DNA from: Umboniibacter marinipuniceus
Lineage (GTDB): Bacteria; Pseudomonadota; Gammaproteobacteria; Pseudomonadales; DSM-25080
Reading direction: 5' to 3'
NCBI RefSeq assembly: GCF_003688415.1
Contig: NZ_REFJ01000002.1
Location: 124,001-188,000, forward strand
Length of the DNA: 64,000 bases
Part shown: positions 28,442-40,752 of the stretch, in pieces
Numbering within the stretch: the stretch's first letter is position 1
How the letters are laid out: each line of letters begins with the position of its first letter
Position numbers and translations under genes: made by a program
The notes under the pieces: model-generated
The model's input: the letters and a program-made list of their open reading frames with translations, nothing else
What the model was told of the DNA's origin: nothing
The model's database searches: none

Positions 28442-30118
28442 ATGAGTACAGAAAAGACTGCACCAACACATTTTATTCGCAAGATTCTTGCCGATGATCT
28501 TTCATCTGCGAAACACACTAAGATTGTGACGCGATTTCCGCCGGAGCCAAACGGGTACCTTCACATTGGTCACGCCAAATCAATCTGCTTGAATTTCGGT
28601 ATGGCGCAAGAGTTTGGTGGCGAATGTAATCTTCGCTTTGATGACACGAACCCAGAGAAAGAGAGCCAAGAGTTCATTGAATCAATTAGCCAAGATGTTA
28701 AATGGTTGGGTTTCGATTGGGCGGGTGAGGTTCGTTTTGCGTCGAACTACTTCGATCAGCTGCACAATTGGGCGATTGAATTGATCAATAAAGGCCTTGC
28801 CTATGTGTGTGATCTAACACCCGACGAAGCGCGCGAATATCGTGGTTCCTTGACTGCACCCGGTACAAATAGTCCTTATCGCGAGCGTTCGATTGAAGAG
28901 AACTTAGCGTTGTTCGCGCAAATGGGCGCAGGCGACTTTGATGAAGGCGCAAAGGTACTTCGTGCAAAGATTGATATGGCCAGCCCGAATATGAATTTGC
29001 GGGATCCTATCATTTATCGAATTCGTAAGGTCACTCACCATCAAACCGGCGATAAGTGGTGTATTTACCCCATGTACGACTTCACACATGGGCTCTCAGA
29101 TGCCATTGAAGGTATTACACACTCTATCTGTACCTTGGAATTTGAGGATCACCGACCACTCTACGACTGGTTCATCGCCAACGTGACGGTTCCTGCGGTT
29201 CCCCGCCAATATGAGTTTGCGCGATTGAATTTGAACTACACGGTTACGTCTAAACGCAAGCTTAAGCACTTGGTTGATGATCAGGTGGTTAGCGGTTGGG
29301 ATGATCCGCGCATGCCGACTATCGCAGGTATGCGTCGCCGTGGTTTCACGCCTGAATCACTTCGTCACTTCTGTGAAATGATTGGTGTGACGCGACAGGA
29401 TTCTGTCGTTGACGTCGCCATGCTCGAATTTGCCATTCGTGATGACCTAGATAAGCGTGCGCCACGAGCCATGTGTGTGTTGGATCCGCTGGAAATTGAA
29501 ATTGCTAACTATGACGAGGCGAAAGTGGAGTGGCTGACGTTAGCCGGTCACCCTCAGCACGATGAGTTTGCAACGCGTTCGGTTCCCTTTGCACGTCATT
29601 TGGTGATTGATCGAGCCGACTTCAGAGAAGAAGCAAACAAAAAATATAAGCGCCTAGTGCTAGGTAAGGAAGTTCGGCTTCGCGGCGGTTATGTGGTGCG
29701 AGCCGACGAAGTGATTAAAGATAGCGATGGCCATATTACTAAGGTTATCTGTAGCTATGATCCAGAGACTTTGGGGCAAAATCCAACTGACGGCCGCAAG
29801 GTTAAGGGTGTAATCCATTGGGTGAGTCGTGATCACGGAAAGCGCGCAGAAGTTCGCCTCTACGATCGGTTATTTAATGAAGCGGCCCCTGATAAAGGCG
29901 AAGATATGATGGCTTCGCTCAATCCAGAGAGTTTGGTCACCGTTAGCGAAGCGTTCATTGAGCCTGGCCTAGCATCGGCTGCAGCCGAAGCTCGCTTTCA
30001 GTTTGAACGCGAGGGTTACTTTGTCGCCGATCGTTACGATCATTCTGAGGATCGCCCGGTATTTAACAAAACCATTGGCTTGCGAGACACTTGGGCTAAA
30101 GCAGGCGATAACGCCTAA
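28442..30118 (+). CDS. glnS: Glutaminyl-tRNA synthetase
   Basis: Class I aminoacyl-tRNA synthetase charging tRNA-Gln. The 558-residue protein has [15 protein letters not shown] (HIGH motif, about 34-48), the [11 protein letters not shown] segment (KMSKS equivalent, near 268-278) and the two C-terminal anticodon-binding beta-barrels. It is followed 18 bases later by cysS in the same direction, as in pseudomonads. Confidence 0.97.
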   Translation: MSTEKTAPTHFIRKILADDLSSAKHTKIVTRFPPEPNGYLHIGHAKSICLNFGMAQEFGGECNLRFDDTNPEKESQEFIESISQDVKWLGFDWAGEVRFASNYFDQLHNWAIELINKGLAYVCDLTPDEAREYRGSLTAPGTNSPYRERSIEENLALFAQMGAGDFDEGAKVLRAKIDMASPNMNLRDPIIYRIRKVTHHQTGDKWCIYPMYDFTHGLSDAIEGITHSICTLEFEDHRPLYDWFIANVTVPAVPRQYEFARLNLNYTVTSKRKLKHLVDDQVVSGWDDPRMPTIAGMRRRGFTPESLRHFCEMIGVTRQDSVVDVAMLEFAIRDDLDKRAPRAMCVLDPLEIEIANYDEAKVEWLTLAGHPQHDEFATRSVPFARHLVIDRADFREEANKKYKRLVLGKEVRLRGGYVVRADEVIKDSDGHITKVICSYDPETLGQNPTDGRKVKGVIHWVSRDHGKRAEVRLYDRLFNEAAPDKGEDMMASLNPESLVTVSEAFIEPGLASAAAEARFQFEREGYFVADRYDHSEDRPVFNKTIGLRDTWAKAGDNA

Positions 30119-30136
30119 TCGTTAGGAACTAACTGA

Positions 30137-31507
30137 ATGACTTTACACTTATACAATACCCAAGCGGGCGAAAAACAGCGTTTCGAGCCGATTGACGCGA
30201 ATCATATCAAAATGTACGTCTGTGGCCCCACTGTCTACAACCGAGTTCATATTGGTAATGCTCGGCCAGTGGTTGTTTTTGATGTGCTTTATCGTGTGTT
30301 AAAAGCGTTGTATCCAAAGGTAAGCTACGCACGAAATATTACTGATATTGACGATAAAATCATGGCTGCGGCCAAGGCATCGGGTGAAGAGATCGGCGAG
30401 ATCACTCGTCATTTTGCGCAGGCCTATGCCGAGGATATGGCGGAACTTAAGGCTCAAGAGCCGGACATCGTGCCCTTTGCCACGGAGCATGTGCCGGAAA
30501 TGGTGGCGATGATTCAGGCTTTAATTAAGCGAAATCATGCTTACGAGTCAGCCGGCCATGTGTTGTTCGCCGTGCAAACCATGGATGATTATGGCTCGCT
30601 CTCGAATCGTGATCTTGAGGATATGCTCGCGGGTGCACGGGTAGAAGTGGCCGATTACAAGCGCTATGCGGGTGATTTCGTGTTGTGGAAGCCGTCGAAG
30701 GATGACGAACCAGGTTGGGATAGTCCTTGGGGACGCGGTCGACCAGGTTGGCATATTGAATGTTCAGCAATGATTGAAAAGCATCTAGGCCGAACTATTG
30801 ATATTCACGGTGGCGGCCGGGATCTTGTTTTTCCTCACCACGAGAATGAAATGGCTCAGAGCTGCTGCGCTCATGACGGCGAGCGCTTTGTAAACTACTG
30901 GATGCATAACGGCTACGTTAATATCGATGGCGAAAAGATGTCCAAGAGTTTGGGCAATTTTCGTATGGTCAATGAGTTGCTCGGCGAATGGCAAGGTGAA
31001 GTGCTCCGCTTCGCGCTACTCTCGGCGCAGTATCGTAGTGAGGTCAATTTTTCGCAGGAATCCTTAGCGGCGGCGAAGCAAACTTTGGATACCTTCTATC
31101 TAGCGCTCAGAAAGCTGCAGGACGTCGTTGCTGTGACTATCAATCCTAGCGACTCAGTAGTCTGGGATAGCTTGCTTGATGACCTTAATACCCCTAATGC
31201 CGTTGCCGCATTGCATGGTCAACTCAAGCGCCTGTCTGGTGCTGACGATAACGTGAAGGCCGAAGTAAAAGGGCAGCTTCTGGCAGCGGGCGCGCTGCTT
31301 GGCCTATTTTCTGATGACCCGGAAGTGTGGTTTAGCGCGGGTACTAATGCCGATGAAGGTGCTGAAATTGATGCGTTGGTTATTGCTCGTAATGAGGCTA
31401 AGGCGGCCAAGGACTGGGCTAAGGCGGATGCGGTTCGTGACGAGCTCAATCAGCGCGGTATTATCTTAGAAGACGGACCAAACGGTACGACTTGGCGAAA
31501 GGCCTAA
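30137..31507 (+). CDS. cysS: Cysteinyl-tRNA synthetase
   Basis: Class I synthetase charging tRNA-Cys. The 456-residue protein shows [16 protein letters not shown] (zinc Cys and HIGH-like motif, near 29-44), [13 protein letters not shown] near 206 with a zinc cysteine, the HHENEMAQS zinc ligands near 234, and KMSKSLGNF near 266. The C-terminus has the usual DALR-type domain. It ends 73 bases before mksF; an imperfect hairpin at 31515-31544 (CTCAGGC/GCCTGAG) without a T-run lies in that gap. Confidence 0.97.
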   Translation: MTLHLYNTQAGEKQRFEPIDANHIKMYVCGPTVYNRVHIGNARPVVVFDVLYRVLKALYPKVSYARNITDIDDKIMAAAKASGEEIGEITRHFAQAYAEDMAELKAQEPDIVPFATEHVPEMVAMIQALIKRNHAYESAGHVLFAVQTMDDYGSLSNRDLEDMLAGARVEVADYKRYAGDFVLWKPSKDDEPGWDSPWGRGRPGWHIECSAMIEKHLGRTIDIHGGGRDLVFPHHENEMAQSCCAHDGERFVNYWMHNGYVNIDGEKMSKSLGNFRMVNELLGEWQGEVLRFALLSAQYRSEVNFSQESLAAAKQTLDTFYLALRKLQDVVAVTINPSDSVVWDSLLDDLNTPNAVAALHGQLKRLSGADDNVKAEVKGQLLAAGALLGLFSDDPEVWFSAGTNADEGAEIDALVIARNEAKAAKDWAKADAVRDELNQRGIILEDGPNGTTWRKA

Positions 31508-31580
31508 ACAGTTACTCAGGCGGGTCCTAAAGGGCTTGCCTGAGCTCGCTGACTGCTTTAGTCTGAAATTAAAATAGTAA

Positions 31581-34002
<2,422 letters not shown>

Positions 34003-34011
34003 GGTTACGAA

Positions 34012-37000
34012 ATGTATTTGAAGCAATTTATCTTTGTGAATTGGGGTAATTTACCTAATCAAATTTTTGATTTCGGGCCGCTTAATCTTTTATCGGGCGG
34101 TAACGGTTCCGGTAAGACAACAGCTGCCGATGCCATTCAAACGCTAATGACGGCGGCGCATGACAATCTTTACAGCTTTAACCCAGGACAAGACGAGTCC
34201 AGTCAGCGAACCCGTGGCAAGACGGTTCGTACGCTAGCGAGTTATTTTTTGGGCTGCGACGATGGCAGCTATTCGCGTCCGCAGCGGACGGACGGTTATT
34301 TGGCCGCTAATTTTTGGCCATCGGAGGGTGAGGATGTTGAACCTTTCGCGGTGGTGCTTCATGGGCGTGCTCATCTTGAACAATCAGGCAGCCAGCGAGT
34401 AGCCAGATTAGATTCCCTACAATTCTTTATACTACGCGGCCAGCAACTTTCGCTAGAAGACTTCGTTCATGATCAAAAGATTAGCGACGGTGCAAAATTG
34501 GGTCAACGACTCGCTCAGCGTTATCCCGCTCACCTAATAGAGCGCTATGATCGCAAGAAGTCCTATCTAGGGCGACTGTATGGAGCATTGCGCGGAAAGG
34601 ACGACGCGGTGAGCGATCGTGAGGCAATGCACTGCGCTAAGACCTTTGCGCGGTTTATGGCCTACAAGCCTGTTCGCTCGATTAATGATTTTGTTGCCAA
34701 CGAAGTCCTTGAGAAGAAGGATCTAGCCGAGGCCATTCGAAATGTTTCGAGCTTGATGAAAACTATTCACGGCATGGAGGCATCGGCTGGCGCGATTCGG
34801 GCGAGTACCGAACTATTAGAGCACGCGCAGGGGCATGCTAGTTTCTTTATCAATGAATGGTTAGCGACCAACGAACTGCAGTATACGGCAGCTCAATCCC
34901 GCTACCTAGCGGACCAGCGAGACTACGTTCAGGCTAAAAAGATCCAGCAACAGGTACGAGCAAATATCCAGGATAATAACGAGCTTCGCGCGTCGCTCGA
35001 ACAGCAGCAGGGAGTGTTAAGGCAGCAGCTGATTTCTCTTGAAGCACAGAAGCAGGGGCTCACGGGTGCGGATGCGGTTCGCCTTGAGCAGGATCTCAAA
35101 AAGAACGAAGCGGATTTGGCCCGCTGTGCCAAGGCGGCGCTTGATGAGCAAAATAAGGTTGAAGCTGCGCTGACGATTGCCCGTTTCTTGAGTGCCGGTG
35201 AGAACAAGATTTCCAGCTTTGAAGAGAGTGATGCTTTAGTTGAAGTGGCACGCTCAGTAGCGCAGAGCTATCAGCCTCTCGACCTTAGTGCGGTAATGAG
35301 TGCGGACTGGATTGACGAAAGTCGGTTTGACGAGCTCGCTAAGGCAGCAATGGATAATCAGCGGCTACTGCGACGGTTTGCCGAGGTTGCCTCGCCCACA
35401 GGACTTGGCGGGACCTTCTACCAATCCCTTCAGGCCGAGCACGCGACGTTAGCGGCGGAGCATACTTCGTTAACCAAGTCCTGTCAGAGTTTGCAACAGC
35501 AAATTGATGGGCTAGAGCAAAGTCGAAGCAGCTACCCACGCTATGTAAGTCATGCACTTGCTGTGTTGGCTGAGGCGCTGCCTAAGGCAGATGCTCGAGT
35601 TATGTGTGACTACGTAACAGTTGATGACGTTCGCTGGCAAAGCGCTATTGAAGGGTATCTTGGTGGTGCTCGGTTTAACATTATTGTTGATGAAGACTAC
35701 GAAGCCGAAGCAGCAGAAGTGCTTAGAAAGCACCCTGAGGTAGGGCGTGGTGTTCGCGTAGTGCAGGGTAGAAAAGCTCGCGCCGATATGGGGAAACTGA
35801 GTCGCGTAGCGAGTGATAGTATTGTTCAGCTGATGCGTTTTGAACACGCCGCAGCAGAAGCATTCATTACGGCTAGCTTTGCCAATGTGCTACAGGTTGA
35901 TACAACTCGTGAGCTAGGTGGTGTTCGTCGGGGACTCACTGCGAATGGTCTTGGTGCCGCTGGCTACGCGGTGTTTAAGTGCGGCTTGCCTGATCACGAA
36001 TTGGTTTTTGGTAAAGGCGCTCGAGAAAGATCTAAGCTTGCGAAGCGCGAACAACTGTCCAGTGAACTCGAAGAGTTAGGGCGTATTTCCTCTCGTCGAC
36101 AGATCATCGGCGACACCTTAAAGCAATTGGCAAAGGTGCAGCCAGTGGCCATTGGCGATGAGCTATTAAACGTTGCTAATGCATTGCAAAGTGCCAATCG
36201 CCTTCGAAAGCAAATTTCGCTGCTTGAGGCAGGTGATCATGGCGAATTGGATACTCAGTTAGCGCAGGTGCTTGAGGATGAACGCGCTCTGGCAGAACAG
36301 TTAGGGCAGCTGCAGATAGCGTTGGGTTCACTTAATAGTGAATTAAGTCAGATCGAACGAAAGATTGAGCGATCTAATAAGCAGCAATTGGAAACCGAAG
36401 CTCTTGTTGACGATGCCGAGGCGAACCTTAGAGAGTTAGCGGCTCGCTGGCCCGATTATGACTTAGAGGCTGCGGTTGTTGCCGCGGATGAGCGTGCAAC
36501 AAAGGATAGTGCTAAGGTACTTACTGAGCTGGCTACACAGAAACGTGATGAGCTTGGCGCCTCAATTAACCAACTTGAAAGTTGCCTGATTAAGCATAAC
36601 TCTACGCTCGACGAAGCGACATCGATTCCCTTCATGCCTGAGTCTAGACAGCTGAATAAGGCGTTGTTTGATTGTGTTGTGGATACTCATACCTTAGTTG
36701 ATGTGGAGTACAATCGTCTCAAAAATAATGTCCTGGCGAAGAAATACGAGCAGCTCAAGCATTATAAAGAAAGTTTTGATAACACCTTTGTTACTCATCT
36801 TTGCCATTCGGTCTACCAGTCAGTAAGCGACGGTGAACGTGCTTTAGAGGACCTCAACGCAGAACTCATCCATCATGCCTTTGGTGCGGATCGCGAGCGA
36901 TATAGTTTTGGTTGGGAGTGGGAGCCAGAATTTAAGGAGTATTGGGATTTCTTTGCTGAAGTTACTCGAGCTCCTTCCGTTGAGGGGGCCACCAACAGCT

Positions 37001-37602
37001 TGTTTGATAGTCAGCTAACGGCGAAGTTCGGCCATGTCCGTGACCGCTTAATGGCAATGTTATTAGATGAGGATGAGCAGCGCGCGTTAAAGAATCTTGA
37101 AGATCTGACCGACTATCGTCGCTACCGTCGCTATGAGATTTATAAGACACCAGAGGGTAAACAATCAATCGCTTTGTCCGAGTATGGAACGGGATCAGGC
37201 GGACAATTGGAAACGCCGGCCTATATCATCCGTGCGGCGGCGATCACATCGGCCTTTAAGTTCTCTGAGAGCGGTTCGCATTTGCGGATGGTCTTGGTTG
37301 ATGAGGCGTTCTCGAAGATGGATGAGCATCGTTCTCGTGAAGTTATCGATTACCTTACTAATCGTTTAGGGCTGCAATTAAGTTTCGTTATGCCCACCTC
37401 AAAATCGGGTCCCTTTATGGATTTGATCTCCAATCAGTTTGTTTTCGCGAAGGTACCAGTGGGTGCTAAGCGCGGTGAATTAGCCACGGGGGTCTTGGTT
37501 GATCGACAGGTATTGAATCAGCAACGCGTTGCCGAACTTTGGGAAAGTCATCGTCAGCAACTGCGCTCTCAAGCCGAGTTAGCCTTTCTGGCCGAGCTGT
37601 AA
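34012..37602 (+). CDS. mksB: MksB-type SMC-like condensin ATPase
   Basis: Motor subunit of the MukBEF-like condensin MksBEF, which extrudes DNA loops and organises the chromosome. The 1196-residue protein has the SMC architecture: Walker A GGNGSGKTT at 29-37, two long coiled coils (about 240-500 and 690-930) around a hinge-like region near 500-690, the ABC signature GTGSGGQLETP near 1057, and Walker B LRMVLVDEAFSKMDEH near 1095. The N-terminus MYLKQFIFVNWGNL is typical of MksB/JetC. It is preceded by mksF and mksE and followed by a strong terminator and folD on the other strand, so no mksG/jetD nuclease gene belongs to the operon. Confidence 0.9.
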   Translation: MYLKQFIFVNWGNLPNQIFDFGPLNLLSGGNGSGKTTAADAIQTLMTAAHDNLYSFNPGQDESSQRTRGKTVRTLASYFLGCDDGSYSRPQRTDGYLAANFWPSEGEDVEPFAVVLHGRAHLEQSGSQRVARLDSLQFFILRGQQLSLEDFVHDQKISDGAKLGQRLAQRYPAHLIERYDRKKSYLGRLYGALRGKDDAVSDREAMHCAKTFARFMAYKPVRSINDFVANEVLEKKDLAEAIRNVSSLMKTIHGMEASAGAIRASTELLEHAQGHASFFINEWLATNELQYTAAQSRYLADQRDYVQAKKIQQQVRANIQDNNELRASLEQQQGVLRQQLISLEAQKQGLTGADAVRLEQDLKKNEADLARCAKAALDEQNKVEAALTIARFLSAGENKISSFEESDALVEVARSVAQSYQPLDLSAVMSADWIDESRFDELAKAAMDNQRLLRRFAEVASPTGLGGTFYQSLQAEHATLAAEHTSLTKSCQSLQQQIDGLEQSRSSYPRYVSHALAVLAEALPKADARVMCDYVTVDDVRWQSAIEGYLGGARFNIIVDEDYEAEAAEVLRKHPEVGRGVRVVQGRKARADMGKLSRVASDSIVQLMRFEHAAAEAFITASFANVLQVDTTRELGGVRRGLTANGLGAAGYAVFKCGLPDHELVFGKGARERSKLAKREQLSSELEELGRISSRRQIIGDTLKQLAKVQPVAIGDELLNVANALQSANRLRKQISLLEAGDHGELDTQLAQVLEDERALAEQLGQLQIALGSLNSELSQIERKIERSNKQQLETEALVDDAEANLRELAARWPDYDLEAAVVAADERATKDSAKVLTELATQKRDELGASINQLESCLIKHNSTLDEATSIPFMPESRQLNKALFDCVVDTHTLVDVEYNRLKNNVLAKKYEQLKHYKESFDNTFVTHLCHSVYQSVSDGERALEDLNAELIHHAFGADRERYSFGWEWEPEFKEYWDFFAEVTRAPSVEGATNSLFDSQLTAKFGHVRDRLMAMLLDEDEQRALKNLEDLTDYRRYRRYEIYKTPEGKQSIALSEYGTGSGGQLETPAYIIRAAAITSAFKFSESGSHLRMVLVDEAFSKMDEHRSREVIDYLTNRLGLQLSFVMPTSKSGPFMDLISNQFVFAKVPVGAKRGELATGVLVDRQVLNQQRVAELWESHRQQLRSQAELAFLAEL

Positions 37603-37626
37603 GTAACCGGAAATAAGACCCGCAGC

Positions 37627-37664
37627 AAAACGGCCTTGGTGATAACACCAAGGCCGTTTTATTA
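37627..37664 (+). terminator. Strong hairpin terminator after mksB
   Basis: AAAACGGCCTTGGTG-ATAA-CACCAAGGCCGTTTT is a perfect 15-bp stem with a 4-base loop, 24 bases after the mksB stop. Its symmetric A and T ends could let it work in both directions between the convergent mksB and folD. Confidence 0.9.
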
Positions 37665-37723
37665 AACAATCACCGGACCCGCTTAGGGTATTCAGTGATT
37701 GTCAGAGACTACTCAGCCTAGTG

Positions 37724-38569
37724 TTACTTAATAGCCTTGGTGCCAGCCGTCAAGGTCTGCGCAATAAGCGTATTAATGGTCATTGGTCCCACGCCACCAG
37801 GGACAGGAGTCAGTGCTTTGACACGACCGTTCAAGGGCGCTAGTTCAATGTCTCCCACACCACCAGTATGGTAGCCAGCATCCACCACGATGGCGCCGTC
37901 CTTAATCCAATCGGCCTTGATGAACTCGGGAATACCCACCGCACCCACTACCAGGTCTGCCTCGCGAATATGACGCTCTAAATCCTTCGTGCGAGAGTGA
38001 CAGATGGTGACGGTACAGTTGGCATTCAGTAACATTAGTGCCATTGGTTTACCTAGAATTGGACTGCGGCCAACGACGACAGCATGAAGCCCAGATAGCT
38101 CGAGTTTATATTTTTCAAGCAGGCGCATAATCCCGGCAGGTGTAGCCGATCCGTACGCTGATTCACCCATCGCCATTCGTCCAAAGCCCAAGCAAGTAAC
38201 GCCGTCCACGTCCTTCTCCAAGGCAATGCGATCAAAGCAGGCGCGCTCATCGATCTGAGCGGGGACTGGGTGCTGCAACAGAATGCCGTGGACGTTTTCA
38301 TCCGCGTTGAGTTCGTCAATGGTGGCCAACAGCTCTTCGGTTGTCGTTTGTTCCGACATTTCAATCTTACGAGAATCCATGCCAATTCGACGGCAGGCTT
38401 CGCCTTTCATACGCACATAAGTTGCCGAGGAGGGGTCTGCGCCAACGAGGATTGTTGCGAGAACTGGGGTTGCATTATTTGCTCGCGCCTTGAGATTGGC
38501 AACTTCTGCACGAAATTCATCTTCGTAACAGCTGGCTTGGTATTTACCGTCTAGAATTAAAGTTTCCAC
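37724..38569 (-). CDS. folD: Methylenetetrahydrofolate dehydrogenase / methenyl-THF cyclohydrolase FolD
   Basis: Bifunctional enzyme of one-carbon metabolism producing 10-formyl-THF. The 281-residue protein has the catalytic lysine segment [15 protein letters not shown] near 55, [11 protein letters not shown] near 97 and the Rossmann [17 protein letters not shown] near 165, ending [16 protein letters not shown]. It is monocistronic and convergent with mksB. Confidence 0.96.
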   Translation of the reverse strand: METLILDGKYQASCYEDEFRAEVANLKARANNATPVLATILVGADPSSATYVRMKGEACRRIGMDSRKIEMSEQTTTEELLATIDELNADENVHGILLQHPVPAQIDERACFDRIALEKDVDGVTCLGFGRMAMGESAYGSATPAGIMRLLEKYKLELSGLHAVVVGRSPILGKPMALMLLNANCTVTICHSRTKDLERHIREADLVVGAVGIPEFIKADWIKDGAIVVDAGYHTGGVGDIELAPLNGRVKALTPVPGGVGPMTINTLIAQTLTAGTKAIK

Positions 38570-38679
38570 AATGTGATTCCATGAGAGTGATTTTGTATGG
38601 GGTTATCCTAACAAAAAAACTTTCTAGGCCCTGAAAGTGGTATTTTTTTCTGTTGAAGGGAATTTTCGTAAATTTTTCA

Positions 38680-38708
38680 TTGACTTAGCACAGGGGGATT
38701 ACTATTAT
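38680..38708 (+). promoter_or_regulatory. Strong sigma70 promoter of the Pro-Arg-His-His tRNA cluster
   Basis: TTGACT (38680-38685), 17-base spacer, TATTAT (38703-38708), followed by a GC-rich discriminator (TCGCACCGC) as in stringently controlled stable-RNA promoters. The first tRNA begins about 88 bases after the expected start site. Confidence 0.8.
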
Positions 38709-38802
38709 TCGCACCGCTTGGACGATAACCCAATCGCTGAGTTCGGACACGGTGAAACACGCTTTCACAGGATTGACTCAATCCTTCCAGTAAAGAGTTT
38801 TT

Positions 38803-38879
38803 CGGGGTATAGCGCAGCCTGGTAGCGCGCCTGCTTTGGGTGCAGGATGTCGGGAGTTCAAATCTCTCTACCCCGACCA
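38803..38879 (+). tRNA. tRNA-Pro(UGG)
   Basis: 77 bases with encoded CCA. Acceptor stem CGGGGTA/TACCCCG, anticodon arm CCTGC-TTTGGGT-GCAGG giving anticodon TGG, T loop GTTCAAATC. It is the first gene of the cluster. Confidence 0.97.
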
Positions 38880-38900
38880 TTTTCATTGTTTGAACCTTCG

Positions 38901-38977
38901 GCGCCCGTAGCTCAGTTGGATAGAGCAGTGGCCTTCTAAGCCATTGGTCGCAGGTTCGAATCCTGCCGGGCGCGCCA
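38901..38977 (+). tRNA. tRNA-Arg(UCU)
   Basis: 77 bases with encoded CCA. Acceptor stem GCGCCCG/CGGGCGC with G73, anticodon loop CTTCTAA giving anticodon TCT, T loop GTTCGAATC. It lies 21 bases after tRNA-Pro. Confidence 0.97.
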
Positions 38978-39006
38978 CTTTAGGTAGGTGTCTGGCACAA
39001 GAATAT

Positions 39007-39083
39007 GGTGGGCGTAGCTCAGTTGGTAGAGCCCCAGGTTGTGATCCTGGTTGTCGTGGGTTCGAGCCCCATCGTCCACCCCA
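39007..39083 (+). tRNA. tRNA-His(GUG), copy 1
   Basis: 77 bases including G-1 and the encoded CCA. Acceptor GTGGGCG pairs with CGTCCAC, the extra G-1 faces C73, and the anticodon is GTG, all hallmarks of bacterial tRNA-His. Confidence 0.97.
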
Positions 39084-39103
39084 TATTTTAAACCACCAGT
39101 TAT

Positions 39104-39180
39104 GGTGGGCGTAGCTCAGTTGGTAGAGCCCCAGGTTGTGATCCTGGTTGTCGTGGGTTCGAGCCCCATCGTCCACCCCA
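39104..39180 (+). tRNA. tRNA-His(GUG), copy 2
   Basis: Identical to the copy at 39007-39083 and offset by 97 bases; the short spacer before each copy shares TATGG. A recent tandem duplication is the simplest explanation. Confidence 0.97.
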
Positions 39181-39257
39181 TTTTATTCCCTCTCTGTTTC
39201 AAATTTTCTCTTCGCTACTGCGAAATCTATCTCTATCAACACGATCTATTCTCAATC

Positions 39258-39313
39258 TGATTGCTGATTGCTGATTGCTGATTGCTGATTGCTGGTTGCT
39301 GGTTGCTGGTTGC
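39258..39313 (+). repeat. Heptanucleotide tandem repeat, 8 units
   Basis: Five copies of TGATTGC followed directly by three of TGGTTGC, with no interruption, in the noncoding 262-base gap between the tRNA cluster and guaC. No gene fits the gap. The repeat is a likely variable-number locus. Confidence 0.95.
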
Positions 39314-39396
39314 GGACTTCTAAATATCGTTCTGTTTTGAGCTTAGCATTTGTGGCATGTTGGGGCTTGTGATGACTCCGTGGCGAAACTGCGCGC

Positions 39397-39421
39397 AAAA
39401 AAAAGGTGCCCATGGGGCACC
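39397..39421 (-). terminator. Rho-independent terminator of guaC
   Basis: On the minus strand GGTGCCC-CAT-GGGCACC is followed by eight T residues, 21 bases after the guaC stop. Confidence 0.92.
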
Positions 39422-39442
39422 CTTTGTTCATTAACGCTCCGG

Positions 39443-40486
39443 TTATTCTTTACCGAAAACGTTGTTCTCTTGCTCTTGCACACGAATGAACGTGGTGCGC
39501 TTAGAGAGTTCTTTAAGCTGCGATGCGCCAACGTAGGTGCAGGTTGAACGGACGCCACCAAGAATATCGCTGATAGTGTTCGCAACGGGACCACGGTAGG
39601 GTACTTCAACCGTCTTGCCTTCAGAGGCGCGATAGTTGGCTACGCCACCTGAGTGCTTGTCCATTGCGGTTGAAGAAGACATACCATAAAACTGACGATA
39701 TACCTTGCCGTCGCGCTCTACAGTCTTGCCGCCTGATTCATCGTGACCGGCAAACATGCCACCAATCATAACGAAGTCAGCGCCTGCGCCAAACGCTTTT
39801 GCTACGTCGCCAGCGCACGAACAGCCGCCGTCAGAGACAACGTGGCCGCTAAGGCCATGCGCTGCATCGGCAGACTCAATCGTTGCTGAAAGTTGTGGGT
39901 AACCAACACCAGTTTTGACACGAGTAGTACAAACTGAACCAGGACCAATCCCCACTTTGATGATGTCTGCGCCACAAAGGAGGAGCTCTTCAACCATTTC
40001 ACCGGTGACAACGTTACCCGCCATGATGATCTTGTCGTTAAAGGCGGCGCGAGCGCGGCGAACGAAGTCGGCGAAGTGCTCGGAGTAGCCATTGGCCACG
40101 TCAATGCAAATAAAACGAAGCTTTGGGTTGGTAGCAATCACCGCGGAAATTTTTTCAAAATCGCTTTCTGAGGTGCCGGTGCTGATCATGATGTGATCAT
40201 AGATGGTTTCGTCGGCGGCAGCCAAGAAGCTATTCCACTCTTCAATAGAATAGTGTTTGTGTACGGCGGTAAGACACTTGTGCTTGGCAAGTTCAGTTGC
40301 CATCTCAAAGGTTCCTACGGTGTCCATGTTGGCGGCAACTAGTGGCACACCAGTCCAGGTTTGGCCGCTATTGCGGAAAGTGTAGGTACGTTCTAGGCTT
40401 ACTTGTGAACGGCTCTTCAGCGTTGAACGCTTAGGGCGGATGAGTACGTCTTTGAACCCAAGTTTGATGTCATTTTCTACGTGCAT
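39443..40486 (-). CDS. guaC: GMP reductase
   Basis: NADPH-dependent conversion of GMP to IMP in purine salvage. The 347-residue IMPDH/GMPR-fold barrel is the same length as E. coli GuaC and shares [20 protein letters not shown] at the start, the catalytic cysteine in [15 protein letters not shown] near 186, and [23 protein letters not shown]. The absence of CBS domains and the GuaC-like C-terminus ([11 protein letters not shown]) separate it from GuaB. A structured leader lies upstream. Confidence 0.96.
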   Translation of the reverse strand: MHVENDIKLGFKDVLIRPKRSTLKSRSQVSLERTYTFRNSGQTWTGVPLVAANMDTVGTFEMATELAKHKCLTAVHKHYSIEEWNSFLAAADETIYDHIMISTGTSESDFEKISAVIATNPKLRFICIDVANGYSEHFADFVRRARAAFNDKIIMAGNVVTGEMVEELLLCGADIIKVGIGPGSVCTTRVKTGVGYPQLSATIESADAAHGLSGHVVSDGGCSCAGDVAKAFGAGADFVMIGGMFAGHDESGGKTVERDGKVYRQFYGMSSSTAMDKHSGGVANYRASEGKTVEVPYRGPVANTISDILGGVRSTCTYVGASQLKELSKRTTFIRVQEQENNVFGKE

Positions 40487-40516
40487 GATCGCTCTCTCAA
40501 TAAGTTAAGTCATGTT

Positions 40517-40574
40517 CGTATGGGCACTTGGGCCGGCGAAAACTCGCCGAAAATGGCAATCTTGGGCTCATACG
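40517..40574 (-). promoter_or_regulatory. Structured element in the guaC leader
   Basis: A 9-bp outer stem (CGTATGGGC at 40517-40525 with GCTCATACG at 40566-40574, one G-T pair) encloses an inner perfect hairpin CGGCGA-AAAC-TCGCCG at 40534-40549. It ends 31 bases before the guaC ATG on the minus strand. On that strand two similar segments, GCCCAAGATTGCC and GCCCAAGTGCCC, flank the inner hairpin. It is not a recognisable purine riboswitch; it could be an RNA switch or a protein-binding site. Confidence 0.4.
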
Positions 40575-40752
40575 CGCGGATTATCGTAAATTAGTGAGTG
40601 TTGTTCAATAGTCAGTTCTTAGTAGCTTAGTCGAAGTACGCATAATCGCTAACAAACGGGTGCGTGCGGGCTACCTTCGGGAACTACTGAGGCGGGAAGT
40701 CACCGGAATTCCGTAGAGTCTAAACTTAATGCTACTAGTAGGAATCTAGAGA

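Noticed and set aside
38677-39176. Minus-strand open frames across the Pro-Arg-His tRNA cluster (for example one starting MVGVERFELPTS)
   Set aside because: These are the familiar spurious open frames antisense to tRNA genes; the tRNAs have complete cloverleaves and CCA ends.
38803-39180. tRNA genes as attachment sites of an integrated element
   Set aside because: No integrase, direct att repeat or phage/conjugative genes lie next to either tRNA group; the flanking genes are housekeeping.
39258-39313. Repeat arrays as a possible CRISPR
   Set aside because: Units are 7, 10, 12 or 18 bases long, directly tandem and without spacers; no cas gene is present.
40517-40574. Classical purine riboswitch upstream of guaC
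   Set aside because: The three-way junction with two kissing loops and the conserved core sequence of the purine riboswitch are not present; only nested stems are seen.
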